DNA of 64,000 nucleotides, taken from Phenylobacterium sp. (lineage in GTDB: Bacteria; Pseudomonadota; Alphaproteobacteria; Caulobacterales; Caulobacteraceae). This document shows positions 23,364 to 31,832 of the stretch, in pieces. How positions within the stretch are numbered: the stretch's first letter is position 1; every line of letters begins with the position of its first letter. The notes below the pieces were generated by a model that did not search any database, was not told the DNA's origin, and saw only the letters and a program-made list of their open reading frames with translations. Both the position numbers and the translations under genes were made by a program. The stretch spans positions 124,001-188,000 of the forward strand of contig NZ_SCVD01000021.1 in assembly GCF_004297125.1 (NCBI RefSeq). The letters are read 5' to 3'.

Positions 23364-25289
23364 CTAGACGGTGACCTGGGTTCCCATCTCGACCACGCGG
23401 CCCGGCGGGATCTTGTAGAAGTCGGTGGGGTTGGCGGCGTTCTTCATCAGGAAGATGAACAACTTATCTTGCCAAAGGGGCATGCCCGACTGGGCGGACG
23501 GCACAACCGAGCGGCGGCCGAGGAAGAACGACGTCGCCATGATGTCGAACTTCAGCCCCTGCTTGCGGCACAGGCCCAGCGCCTTGGGGATGTTCGGGCT
23601 CTCCATGAAGCCGTAGCCGATGATCACCTTCTTGAAGTCGTCGTTCACCGGCTCGATCCGTACGCGGCTGTCGTCGCTCACCCTGGGGGTCTCGGCGGTG
23701 GAGACCGAGAGGATGATGTTCTTCTCGTGCAGCACCTTGTTGTGCTTGAGGTTGTGCATCAGGGCGACGGGGGCGGTGTCCGGATCGCTGGTCAGGAAGA
23801 TCGCCGTGCCGGGCGCTCGGTAGGGCGCGCGGGCCTTCAGGATGTCGGCCAGTTCGGTCAGGCTGACGGAGTCGCGCCGGGTCTTGTCGGTGAGGATCTG
23901 GGCGCCCCGGTTCCAGGTCCACATCACCACGATCAGGCAGGCGCCCATGGCGAGCGGCAGCCAGGCGCCGTGGAAGAACTTCAGCAGGTTCGAGGTGATG
24001 AACACGACGTCCAGCGCCCCGAAGATCATCGAGGCCGCCGCCGCCTGCCAGACCGGCCGCTTCCACATGTAGCGGACGATGTAGAAGAACAGCAGCGTGT
24101 CCACGAACATCGATCCGGTCACCGCGATGCCGTAGGCGGACGCCAGGTTGGACGAGTTCTGGAACATGGCGATCAGCACCAGGACGCCGATCAGCAGGAA
24201 GGTGTTCACCTGGGGCACATAGATCTGCCCGGCCTGGGTCTCGGACGTCCGGCGGATGTCGATGCGCGGGAACAGGCCCAGCGACACCGCCTGTTGGGTC
24301 ATGGAGAAGGCGCCGGTGATCACGGCCTGACTGGCGATGATGGCGGCCGCCGTGGCGAGCCCCAGCACGGGCCAGTAGGCGACCTCCGGGATCATCCGGA
24401 AGAACGGGTTGATCCGCGCGGTCGGGTCAGAGAGCACCAGGGCGCCCTGGCCGAAGTAGTTCAGCAACAGGCAGGGCAGGCAGAGTATCAGCCACGCGGC
24501 TTGGATCGGCTTCTTCCCGAAGTGGCCCATGTCGGCGTACAGCGCCTCGGCTCCGGTGACGGCCAGGAACACACTGCCCAGGATCACGAAACCCAGAAAA
24601 CCGTTGTCGATCAGAAAGATGACTCCGAAGTGAGGCGACAGCGCCCGCAGGATCGAAAGGTCGTCGGCGATGTGGAACACCCCCAGGCCCGCCAGCGTCA
24701 GGAACCAGAGCGCCGTGATGGGTCCGAAGAACTTCGCCACCATGGCCGTACCGCGCGACTGCACCAGGAACAGCCCGACCAGGATGCCGGCGGAGATCGC
24801 CTGCACCATCCCCTGGTCCAGCCTCGGGCCGACGCCGGGCGCGAGCTTCAGGCCCTCCACCGCGCCCATCACCGAGACGGCCGGCGTGATGATCCCGTCG
24901 CCGTAGAACAGCGCCGCGCCCACCACGCCCAGGAAGAAGATGATCCGCGAGCGCCCGCCCGGACTGACCCGCTGGGCCAGGGCCATGAGCGCGAGCGTCC
25001 CGCCCTCGCCCTTGTTGTCGGCCCGCATCAGGAAGACGACGTATTTGATGGTGACGATGAGGATCAGCGCCCAGGTGATCAGCGAGACCACGCCCAGCAC
25101 CGCCATCTCCCCGCCGCCGCCGCCGCGCGAATGGCCCAGGGCCTCGCGCATGGCGTAGAGCGGGCTGGTCCCGATGTCGCCGAACACCACGCCGATGGAC
25201 CCGAGCGCGAGCGCCCAGAATCCTTCCTTGGGAGGGGAATGCGACGGGTCTTCGGACGCCTTTTGAGCGTCGACGGCCTGATCAGCCAT
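23364..25289 (-). CDS. kup: Kup-type potassium uptake transporter
   Basis: Integral membrane K+ symporter of 641 residues. The N-terminal cytoplasmic extension is followed by the family signature GSIGVVFGDIGTSPLYAMRE (about residues 30-49), where the conserved GDIGTSPLY sits at the start of the first helix. Twelve helices occupy roughly residues 35-450, with GDGIITPAVSVMGAVEG and GQGALVLSDPTARINPFFRM as further conserved loops. The C-terminal cytoplasmic domain spans about 460-641. GGAG stands about ten bases before the ATG. The adjacent 122-residue membrane protein is coupled at the stop. No K+-responsive element was recognised upstream. Confidence 0.95.
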   Translation of the reverse strand: MADQAVDAQKASEDPSHSPPKEGFWALALGSIGVVFGDIGTSPLYAMREALGHSRGGGGGEMAVLGVVSLITWALILIVTIKYVVFLMRADNKGEGGTLALMALAQRVSPGGRSRIIFFLGVVGAALFYGDGIITPAVSVMGAVEGLKLAPGVGPRLDQGMVQAISAGILVGLFLVQSRGTAMVAKFFGPITALWFLTLAGLGVFHIADDLSILRALSPHFGVIFLIDNGFLGFVILGSVFLAVTGAEALYADMGHFGKKPIQAAWLILCLPCLLLNYFGQGALVLSDPTARINPFFRMIPEVAYWPVLGLATAAAIIASQAVITGAFSMTQQAVSLGLFPRIDIRRTSETQAGQIYVPQVNTFLLIGVLVLIAMFQNSSNLASAYGIAVTGSMFVDTLLFFYIVRYMWKRPVWQAAAASMIFGALDVVFITSNLLKFFHGAWLPLAMGACLIVVMWTWNRGAQILTDKTRRDSVSLTELADILKARAPYRAPGTAIFLTSDPDTAPVALMHNLKHNKVLHEKNIILSVSTAETPRVSDDSRVRIEPVNDDFKKVIIGYGFMESPNIPKALGLCRKQGLKFDIMATSFFLGRRSVVPSAQSGMPLWQDKLFIFLMKNAANPTDFYKIPPGRVVEMGTQVTV

Positions 25290-25478
25290 CCATTATCTCC
25301 GGGAGACCTGAACAAGGCTCCCATAGGCGGCCCGATGCCGTCGCGGCGGGCGCGAATACACCCAATCCTTACAGCGTTCAATCGCAGCCCGCCGGTCGGA
25401 GATGTCGCAGCGCCGCTTGTACCTTGAACGGTTCACCCGTGCCCCTAGTTTCGCAGGTGTCGACTCGCGGGGCGCGGA

Positions 25479-26279
25479 ATGGATCGAAAACTGGCGCTGG
25501 TGACCGGGGCTTCGGCGGGGATCGGGGCGGCCTTTGCCCGCATCCTGGCCAGCCACGGCTATGACCTCGCCCTGACGGCGCGCCGGATCGAGCGGCTGGA
25601 CGCCCTGGCCGAGGAAATCCGCCTCCGCTACGGGGTCGAGACCCTGACCGTGGCGGCCGACCTCACCGAGCCTGAGGCGCCGGGCGATATCCTGGACCAC
25701 CTGACCGCCCACGGCCGCACGGTGGACTGCCTGGTCAACAACGCCGGCTACGGCCTGCCGGGTGGCTATGGCGACACCCTGTGGAAGGAGCAGGCGGCCT
25801 TCATCCAGGTGATGACCACCGCCCCCTGCGAACTGGCGCACCGGGTGTTGGGCGGCATGCAGCAGCGGATGTTCGGGCGGATCGTGAACGTGGCCTCGCT
25901 GGCCGGGCTGGTCCCGGCCGCGGCAGGTCATACGCTCTATGCGGCGTCCAAGGCGTTTATGGTGCGGTTCTCGCAGAGCCTGCACCTGGAGGTCGCCGCC
26001 GACGGGGTGCATGTCTCGGCGCTCTGCCCGGGGTTCACCTATTCCGAGTTCCATGACGTGAACGGCACGCGCGAACTGGCCAGCTCGTCCACGCCGGCCT
26101 GGCTGTGGATGGGCGCCGACGAGGTGGCGGCCGCAGGCTACGAGGCCATGGAGGCCAACCGCGCCGTCTGCGTGCCCGGCGCACCCAATAAAGCCATCGC
26201 GGCCTTCGCCAAGGCGATCCCCGACGACTGGGCCCTGGCGCTGATGGCGTCGCAGGGCGCGAGGTTCAGGAAACTCTGA
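25479..26279 (+). CDS. Short-chain dehydrogenase/reductase (SDR)
   Basis: Classical SDR of 266 residues. The NAD(P)-binding motif is ALVTGASAGIGAAFARILA (about residues 6-24). LVNNAGYG marks the second structural motif. The active site is VNVASLAGLVP with the serine, then YAASKAF with the catalytic Tyr and Lys. An Arg-rich end of the second strand (ALTARRIERL) suggests NADP(H) preference. The substrate is not predictable. The gene is isolated: a 189-base gap separates it from divergent kup, and it converges with the MarC gene three bases away. Confidence 0.9.
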   Translation: MDRKLALVTGASAGIGAAFARILASHGYDLALTARRIERLDALAEEIRLRYGVETLTVAADLTEPEAPGDILDHLTAHGRTVDCLVNNAGYGLPGGYGDTLWKEQAAFIQVMTTAPCELAHRVLGGMQQRMFGRIVNVASLAGLVPAAAGHTLYAASKAFMVRFSQSLHLEVAADGVHVSALCPGFTYSEFHDVNGTRELASSSTPAWLWMGADEVAAAGYEAMEANRAVCVPGAPNKAIAAFAKAIPDDWALALMASQGARFRKL

Positions 26280-26282
26280 GTT

Positions 26283-26969
26283 TCAGTGCCCGTATGGGTT
26301 CGCCACACCGGGGCGGATGAAGCCTGTCGTGCTCTCGGCGAAGCCGGCCAGTATGAACTGGATCGCGAGCGCGCAGAGGATCAGCCCCAGGACGCGGACC
26401 ACGATGGTCAGGCCGATGCGGCCCAGGAGCTTGGTGATGATCGGGGTCGCCAGGAACGACAGCAGGGTGGCCAGCGCCACCGCGCCGATCACCCCCACCC
26501 CGACGAACGCGCCCTGCAGCCCGAACTGCCGCGCCTGGCTGGCGTAGATCACCACGCTGGAGATCGCTCCCGGCCCGATCAGCAGCGGCATGGCGAACGG
26601 CACGATCATCCGCTCGAAGCGCTTGCGAACATAGGCCCGGCCCGAGGCCACCGGCGCTTCCGCCGCCTCGGCGTAGGTGGCGGTGAAATCGTCGCGGGCC
26701 ATCTCCAGGCCCAGCAGGAAGAGGATGATGCCGCCCGCGATCCGGAACGCCGGCAGCGAGATGCCGAAGAATTCCAGCAGGCTCAGGCCCGTGAAGTAGA
26801 AGAAGGTCAGGAAACCCAGGACGAACAGCGAGATGTAGAGCGCGATCCAGGCGCGATCGCGCGATTTCGCGCCAGCGGTCGCCGCCGCGAACAGCGGGAC
26901 GTTCCCGACCGGGTCGAGGAGCGCGAACAGCGCGACGAAGAAGTTGACCGCGAACTCAGCCTGGCCCAT
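26283..26969 (-). CDS. MarC-family integral membrane protein
   Basis: Membrane protein of 228 residues of the MarC (UPF0056) family, with six predicted helices. Typical stretches are FFVALFALLDPVGNVPLFAA (residues 10-29), GGIILFLLGLEMARDDF and PFAMPLLIGPGAISSVVIYA. Despite its historical name, the family is not shown to cause antibiotic resistance and its transport role is unproven. The ATG at 26969 lies 61 bases from the divergent pyrF start, so the promoters must overlap. Confidence 0.92.
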   Translation of the reverse strand: MGQAEFAVNFFVALFALLDPVGNVPLFAAATAGAKSRDRAWIALYISLFVLGFLTFFYFTGLSLLEFFGISLPAFRIAGGIILFLLGLEMARDDFTATYAEAAEAPVASGRAYVRKRFERMIVPFAMPLLIGPGAISSVVIYASQARQFGLQGAFVGVGVIGAVALATLLSFLATPIITKLLGRIGLTIVVRVLGLILCALAIQFILAGFAESTTGFIRPGVANPYGH

Positions 26970-27030
26970 GTCAGGGTCTTAGCCCAAATCGATGACGGCG
27001 GAACACCCCGCCCCCAACCGGAGCCATGCC

Positions 27031-27756
27031 ATGGCCGCCGCCGACACGCTCGCGCAACCCGCCGTCAAAGCCGATCCTCGCCTGATCATCCCGTTGGATC
27101 TGCCGTCGGTGGACGCGGCGCGGGCCATGGTGGAGGCGCTGGGCGACGCCGTCAGCTTCTACAAGGTGGGCCTGGAGCTGTTTGCCGGGGGCGAAGGCAT
27201 GACCCTTGCCCGCGAACTTAAGGCGGCCGGCAAGCAGGTGTTCCTGGACTGGAAACTGCACGACATCGGCACGACCGTGCAGCGCGCCGCCGCGGTGCTG
27301 GCCGGCTCGGGTTGCGATTTTCTCACCGTCCACGGCGAGCCCCAGGTCATGGCCTCGGCGGTGCGCGGCAGGGGCGCCTCGAACCTCAAGATCCTGGCGG
27401 TGACGGTGCTGACCAGCCTGACGGACGAGGACCTGATCGAGACGGGCTACCATGAGACCGCCCGCGCCCTGGTCGAACGGCGCATCCACCAGGCCATCGC
27501 CGCTGGCTGCGACGGCGTGATCGCCAGCCCGCACGAAGCGGCCCTGGCCCGCTCGCTGGGCGGCAAGGACTTCCTGGTGGTGACGCCGGGCGTCCGCCCC
27601 GACTGGTCGGCCAAGAACGACCAGGCCCGCGCCGCCACCCCCTCCGACGCCCTCAAGGCCGGAGCCAGCCATATCGTCTGCGGACGGCCCATCACCGCGG
27701 CGAACGACCCGCAGACCGCTGCGCGCCGGGTGGCGGCCGAGATGGCCGGGGTTTAG
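27031..27756 (+). CDS. pyrF: Orotidine 5'-phosphate decarboxylase
   Basis: TIM-barrel enzyme of 241 residues that decarboxylates OMP to UMP, the last step of pyrimidine synthesis. The signature is QVFLDWKLHDIGTT (Asp-x-Lys-x-x-Asp active-site array). DPRLIIPLDLPS marks the first strand, VVTPGVRPDW and SHIVCGRPITAA the phosphate-binding end. I chose the ATG at 27031, which has GGAG eight bases upstream and gives the usual length; a start 39 bases upstream is possible. It is monocistronic and divergent from the MarC gene. Confidence 0.95.
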   Translation: MAAADTLAQPAVKADPRLIIPLDLPSVDAARAMVEALGDAVSFYKVGLELFAGGEGMTLARELKAAGKQVFLDWKLHDIGTTVQRAAAVLAGSGCDFLTVHGEPQVMASAVRGRGASNLKILAVTVLTSLTDEDLIETGYHETARALVERRIHQAIAAGCDGVIASPHEAALARSLGGKDFLVVTPGVRPDWSAKNDQARAATPSDALKAGASHIVCGRPITAANDPQTAARRVAAEMAGV

Positions 27757-27759
27757 GCC

Positions 27760-27957
27760 CTAGAAATCCACCGCGATGCCCTTGCGCTCCCAGTCGCCGA
27801 AGCGCGTGGGCTCCGGGCCCTTGGGGCCGCCGTCTTCGGGCGGACGCGCGGCGGCTGCCGCCTCGGCGGCGTGGCGCTGGGCGGCCTCTTCCAGGGCGCG
27901 GAGCGCGGCGGGGGAGAGGTCCTTGCCGGGGGCGGCGTTGGGGGGGAGATCGGCCAT
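27760..27957 (-). CDS. DUF1674 protein (succinate dehydrogenase assembly factor 4-like)
   Basis: Small protein of 65 residues. The last 20 residues (GPEPTRFGDWERKGIAVDF) are the DUF1674 motif shared with mitochondrial SDHAF4/Sdh8, which shields flavinated SdhA before complex II assembly. The N-terminal half is Ala/Pro-rich and probably disordered. It converges with pyrF, with three bases between the stops. It is not near sdh genes here, as is usual in alphaproteobacteria. The role is inferred from the mitochondrial homologues. Confidence 0.88.
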   Translation of the reverse strand: MADLPPNAAPGKDLSPAALRALEEAAQRHAAEAAAAARPPEDGGPKGPEPTRFGDWERKGIAVDF

Positions 27958-28010
27958 GTCCCTGATCTAATCCCTTGCGCCGCCGCGCCCAAGAGGGCAC
28001 GCCGCGCGCC

Positions 28011-29306
28011 GTGAGCTCCACCGACCCCGAAAACAACGACATCCGCGGCCTGCCGGCCCGCGCCGCCGCCCTCGACCTGCTGACCGCTGCCCTGTCGCGG
28101 CGGGCCGGGTTGGACGAGGGCCTCAACCATCCCGCCCTCGCGGCCCTGCCGGCCCGCGACCGGGCCTTCGCCCGCGCCCTGGTGATGGCGACCCTGCGGT
28201 GGCTCGGGCCCATCGACACGGCGCTGCAGGCGCGGCTGAAGAAGCCGCCGCCGGAGAACATCGTCCACGTCCTGCGCCTGGGCGCGGCCCAGCTCCTGGT
28301 GCTGAAGACACCGGCCCACGCGGCGGTGGGCGCCACCGTCGACCTGGCCGCGGCCCAGAAGGGCGGGCTGCCGTTCAAGGGCCTGGTCAACGCCGTGCTT
28401 CGCGGCCTGGACCGCGAGCCGCCCGAACTGAACGATCCCTCGCTGATGGCCCCCACCTGGCTACAGGCGCGCTGGCGCTCGGCCTATGGCGAGGCCGACG
28501 CGGTCGCCATCGCCGCCCAGATCGGCATGGAGCCGGCCACCGACCTGACCGTGCAGGGCGATGTCGGCGATCTCGCCGCCGAATTGGAGGCCCAGGCCCT
28601 GCCGGGCGGCAGCCTGCGCGTGGGGCTGAAGGGCGAGGTCTCGGCCTGGCCGGGCTTCAGCGACGGCCGCTGGTGGGTGCAGGACGCCTCGGCCGCGGTC
28701 CCCGCGCGCCTGCTGGACGCCCAGCCTGGCCAGACGGCCCTCGACATGTGCGCCGCGCCGGGCGGCAAGACCCTGCAGCTCGCCGCGGCCGGCGCCAAGG
28801 TCACCGCGCTCGACCGCTCGGCCGGACGTATCAAGCGGGTGTCGGAGAACCTGGCCCGCACCGGACTGGGCGCCGAGATGGTTGTGGCCGACGCGGCGGA
28901 GTGGAAGGATGGCCGCACCTTCGACGCCGTGCTGCTGGACGCGCCCTGCTCGGCCACCGGCACCTTCCGCCGCCACCCCGATGTGCTGTGGGTGGCCAGC
29001 CCGGCGGACATCCCCAAGCTGGCCGCCGTTCAGTCGAAGCTGCTGGACAGCGCGGCCCGGCGAACGAAGCCCGGCGGACGGCTAGTCTACTGCGTCTGCT
29101 CGCTGGAATGGGAGGAGGGGGAGAACCAGGTCACCGCCTTCCTCGCCCGCCACAGGGACTTCGCCCTGGAACCCGTGCAACCCGGCGAGGGCGGGGCGCC
29201 CGAGGCCAGCCTCAAACCAGACGGGACGCTGCGCATCCTGCCGCACCACCGCGAAGGGGGGACGGACGGGTTCTACGTCGCCCGCATGAGGAAAGCGGCC
29301 TCATAG
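28011..29306 (+). CDS. rsmB: 16S rRNA m5C methyltransferase RsmB
   Basis: Enzyme of 431 residues that methylates a cytosine of 16S rRNA (C967 in E. coli). The first 130 or so residues form a NusB-like RNA-binding domain (ARAAALDLLTAALSRRAGLD). The SAM motif I is TALDMCAAPGGKTLQLAA. The two cysteines of the m5C mechanism are in DAPCSATGTFRRHPDVLW and VYCVCSLEWEEGENQV. I prefer the GTG at 28011 (VSSTDPEN) over an in-frame TTG 36 bases upstream. It is 60 bases upstream of rpe on the same strand and probably starts the rsmB-rpe-heparinase run. Confidence 0.93.
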   Translation: MSSTDPENNDIRGLPARAAALDLLTAALSRRAGLDEGLNHPALAALPARDRAFARALVMATLRWLGPIDTALQARLKKPPPENIVHVLRLGAAQLLVLKTPAHAAVGATVDLAAAQKGGLPFKGLVNAVLRGLDREPPELNDPSLMAPTWLQARWRSAYGEADAVAIAAQIGMEPATDLTVQGDVGDLAAELEAQALPGGSLRVGLKGEVSAWPGFSDGRWWVQDASAAVPARLLDAQPGQTALDMCAAPGGKTLQLAAAGAKVTALDRSAGRIKRVSENLARTGLGAEMVVADAAEWKDGRTFDAVLLDAPCSATGTFRRHPDVLWVASPADIPKLAAVQSKLLDSAARRTKPGGRLVYCVCSLEWEEGENQVTAFLARHRDFALEPVQPGEGGAPEASLKPDGTLRILPHHREGGTDGFYVARMRKAAS

Positions 29307-29366
29307 GTTCGGCGCTCTCCGATACCCGAGATTGGCAGCAGGGGCCGCATCAGGTTAAGCGGAACC

Positions 29367-30026
29367 ATGGCTCAGCGGACCATCATCGCCCCCTCGATCC
29401 TCGCGTCGGACTTCGCCCGCCTGGGCGAGGAGGTCGCCGCGATCGAGGCGGCCGGCGCGGACTGGGTCCACGTGGACGTCATGGACGGCCATTTCGTGCC
29501 CAACATCACCATCGGGCCCGACGTGGTGAAGGCGCTCAGGCCCCACGCCAAGATCCCGTTCGACTGTCACCTGATGATCAGCCCGGCCGACCCCTACCTG
29601 GAGGCGTTCGTGAACGCCGGGGCGGACTACGTCAGCGTCCATCCGGAGGCGGGGCCGCACCTGAACCGCACGCTGAAGCAGATCCGCAAACTGGGGGCCA
29701 AAGCAGGCGTGGTGTTCAACCCCTCGACCGACCCATCGGTGATCCAATGGATGATGGACGAGGTGGACCTGATCCTCGTCATGTCGATCAATCCCGGCTT
29801 CGGCGGCCAGACCTTCATGCATTCCCAGCTTCGCAAGATCGAGGCGCTGCGGAAGATGATCGACGCCGAGGGCCGCGACATCCCCCTTGAGGTCGACGGC
29901 GGTGTCACGCCCGAGACCGCACCCCTGTGCATCGCCGCCGGGGCCACCGCCCTGGTGGCCGGAACCGCCGTCTTCCGCGGCGGGGCGGAGCGTTACGCCG
30001 CCAATATTGCCGCCCTCCGGGGCTGA
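29367..30026 (+). CDS. rpe: Ribulose-phosphate 3-epimerase
   Basis: TIM-barrel epimerase of 219 residues interconverting ribulose-5-P and xylulose-5-P in the pentose phosphate pathway. Signature parts are APSILASDFARLGEEVAAIE, DWVHVDVMDGHFVPNITIG (metal and catalytic Asp), CHLMI, VMSINPGFGGQTF and LEVDGGVTPETA (second Asp). The ATG at 29367 gives the standard length. It is followed nine bases later by the heparinase-like gene, so these are cotranscribed. Confidence 0.97.
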   Translation: MAQRTIIAPSILASDFARLGEEVAAIEAAGADWVHVDVMDGHFVPNITIGPDVVKALRPHAKIPFDCHLMISPADPYLEAFVNAGADYVSVHPEAGPHLNRTLKQIRKLGAKAGVVFNPSTDPSVIQWMMDEVDLILVMSINPGFGGQTFMHSQLRKIEALRKMIDAEGRDIPLEVDGGVTPETAPLCIAAGATALVAGTAVFRGGAERYAANIAALRG

Positions 30027-30035
30027 GCGCCGCCG

Positions 30036-31718
30036 TTGGCCGGGCTCCGCGCGCCACGCCTCCCGGGACGCCACCTCGCCCGCGCGCTCATCGTGGGCGC
30101 CGGCCGTATCCTGGCGGAGGAGTGGCGCGGCGCCGGGCCCTACCGCTGGCTGACCGCCAGGCCGCGACCCATGGGGTTCGGCCTTCAGCCCAAGGACTTC
30201 CGCCCGGCGGACCCCGAGCTCGGCCGAGCGATCCTGGCGGGCGCCTTCGTCCTGGAGGGCGCGACGCTGGTGACGGGCGTGCGCGGCGACCCATGGGACC
30301 GGCCCAGCCCCACGCGCGCCTTCGCGGAAGCCCTGCACCGCTTCGACTGGCTGCCCGGCCTGATCGCCGCCGGCCCGGAAGGCGCCGCCGAGGCGCTTCG
30401 CCTGGTGCTGGAGTGGCGCCGCCTGTTCGGCAAGTGGAACGCGTTCGCCTGGGCGCCGGAAATCATGGCGCGCCGGGTGTTCAACCTGGCCTGCGCCGGC
30501 CCGCTGCTGGCGGCTCGCGCCTCCGAGGCCGAGACGGCCAAGATCGCCGGCGACCTGGCGCGCCAGGCCCGCGACCTGCTCGGGCCCGGCAGCGTGGCGA
30601 CCGCGGCCGAACGGGCCGCCTGCGCGGCGGTGGCGGGCGTCGCGCTGCGCGGGCCGGCGGGCAAGCGGTTGCTGGACCGGGCCCTGGGCCGGCTGGGCCG
30701 CGCGCTCGCGGTGACGGTGGGGCCCGATGGCGGCCACGCGTCGCGCCGGCCCGATCTGGCCTTGGAGCTGCTGTTCGACCTGCAAACCCTGGACGAGGCC
30801 ATGGTCCAGCGGGGGCTGGCGGCGCCCGACACCGTGCAGCGGGCGATCGACCGGCTGGCCGCCACCGTGCGCTTCTTCACCTTGGACGACGGCGCGCTGG
30901 CCGATTTCCACGGCGGATCGGCCCGGACACCCGCCTATGTCGCCGCCGCGCGGGCGCAGGACGAGGCCGACGGCCGGGCCACGGCGACAGACCTCGACGG
31001 CTATCAGCGGATGGACACGCGCGGGCTCCAGGTGATCGCCGACATCGCGCCGCCGGCGGCCGGGGCCTGGGCAGAGCGGGCCTGCGACCAGCCGCTGGCG
31101 ATCCAGGTGCTGGTCGGCGGTCGGCGGCTGATCGACCCGGGCGCCGGACGCGGCATCGCCGCCGCCTCCAGCGTCCAGGTCGGCGAGGGCGGTCACGGCA
31201 GGGTGCTCGATGGCTTCGCCGCCGCGGTGCTGGGCGCGCGGCTGGTCGACGCCGATGCGATCGTGGACGCTCAGCGGCACGAGGCGCCGGGCGCGGTCTG
31301 GCTGGACCTGGCGCACCACGGATGGATGAAGGCCCACGGCCTGGTGCATCAGCGGCGCCTCTACCTGGACCTCGACGCCGGGGAACTGCGCGGCGAGGAC
31401 CGGTTGACCCCGACCGCCCGGGCCCAGGGGCCAGACGGCCGCCACTTCGTGCCCTATGCGGTGCGCTTTCCCCTGCACCGCGGCGTGCAGGCCCAGGTCT
31501 CGCAGGACCGCCGCAGCGTGCTGCTGCGCCCGCCGGGCGGCGGCGGGGGCTGGATCCTGCGCAACGACGCGCTCGAGATCGCGCTGGAGCCTCTGGTCGG
31601 CGGTCGCGGACTGCAGCTCGTGATGCGTGGCCAGCGGCGGGCGGATTCGGGGTCTCGGGTGCGGTGGAAGCTCGCGCCGGCCCGCCAACCGATTGACGGC
31701 CCCAAGCCGCAGGCGTAG
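30036..31718 (+). CDS. Heparinase II/III-like protein
   Basis: Protein of 560 residues with the helical alpha/alpha-toroid N-terminal region and the beta-sandwich C-terminal domain of heparinase II/III-like polysaccharide lyases. Recognisable parts are FDWLPGLIAAG and WAPEIMARRVFNLACAGPLL in the toroid, GPDGGHASRRPDLALELLFD with the conserved HxSR-type region, FTLDDGALADFHGG, and LDLAHHGWMKAHGLVHQRRL in the sheet domain. No signal peptide is obvious. The start is TTG at 30036, nine bases after rpe. It sits between rpe and purH, a position that seems conserved in related genomes to my knowledge. A glycosaminoglycan-like substrate is not expected in this organism, so the true substrate is unknown. 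Confidence 0.84.
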   Translation: MAGLRAPRLPGRHLARALIVGAGRILAEEWRGAGPYRWLTARPRPMGFGLQPKDFRPADPELGRAILAGAFVLEGATLVTGVRGDPWDRPSPTRAFAEALHRFDWLPGLIAAGPEGAAEALRLVLEWRRLFGKWNAFAWAPEIMARRVFNLACAGPLLAARASEAETAKIAGDLARQARDLLGPGSVATAAERAACAAVAGVALRGPAGKRLLDRALGRLGRALAVTVGPDGGHASRRPDLALELLFDLQTLDEAMVQRGLAAPDTVQRAIDRLAATVRFFTLDDGALADFHGGSARTPAYVAAARAQDEADGRATATDLDGYQRMDTRGLQVIADIAPPAAGAWAERACDQPLAIQVLVGGRRLIDPGAGRGIAAASSVQVGEGGHGRVLDGFAAAVLGARLVDADAIVDAQRHEAPGAVWLDLAHHGWMKAHGLVHQRRLYLDLDAGELRGEDRLTPTARAQGPDGRHFVPYAVRFPLHRGVQAQVSQDRRSVLLRPPGGGGGWILRNDALEIALEPLVGGRGLQLVMRGQRRADSGSRVRWKLAPARQPIDGPKPQA

Positions 31719-31725
31719 TCCGGCG

Positions 31726-31812
31726 CCATTCCGCGTGACTGGCGACTGAAGGTGGGTGACCACCGGGGAGCGCGGAATCTCATCACGCCGCGCGCCTGGG
31801 CATTTTTCCTTC
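31726..31812 (+). ncRNA. ZTP (pfl) riboswitch upstream of purH
   Basis: The purH leader contains the core of the pfl motif in the correct order: CGTGACTGGCG (31734-31744), CCACCGGGGAG (31760-31770) and, after a linker, GCGCCTGGGCA (about 31791-31801) then TTTTT (31803-31807). P1 is formed by CCGCG (31731-31735) with CGCGG (31771-31775). The final segment gives the pseudoknot partner and is followed by the T run, so an intrinsic-terminator-type switch is likely. The motif senses ZMP/ZTP, the purine intermediate AICAR phosphates, and classically precedes purH and folate genes. It starts just after the heparinase stop at 31718. Confidence 0.93.
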
Positions 31813-31832
31813 CAGCTTCAGAGGAGAATGCC

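Noticed and set aside
23346..25427. A 693-codon plus-strand frame opposite kup, and an 802-codon minus-strand frame opposite rpe and the heparinase-like gene (29355-31763)
   Set aside because: Kup, Rpe and the heparinase-like protein have clear families on the other strand; the opposite translations are low-complexity and match nothing.
31752..31832. An upstream extension of purH by 27 codons
   Set aside because: This stretch is the ZTP riboswitch; the GTG at 31833 has a GAGGAG site and gives the family length.
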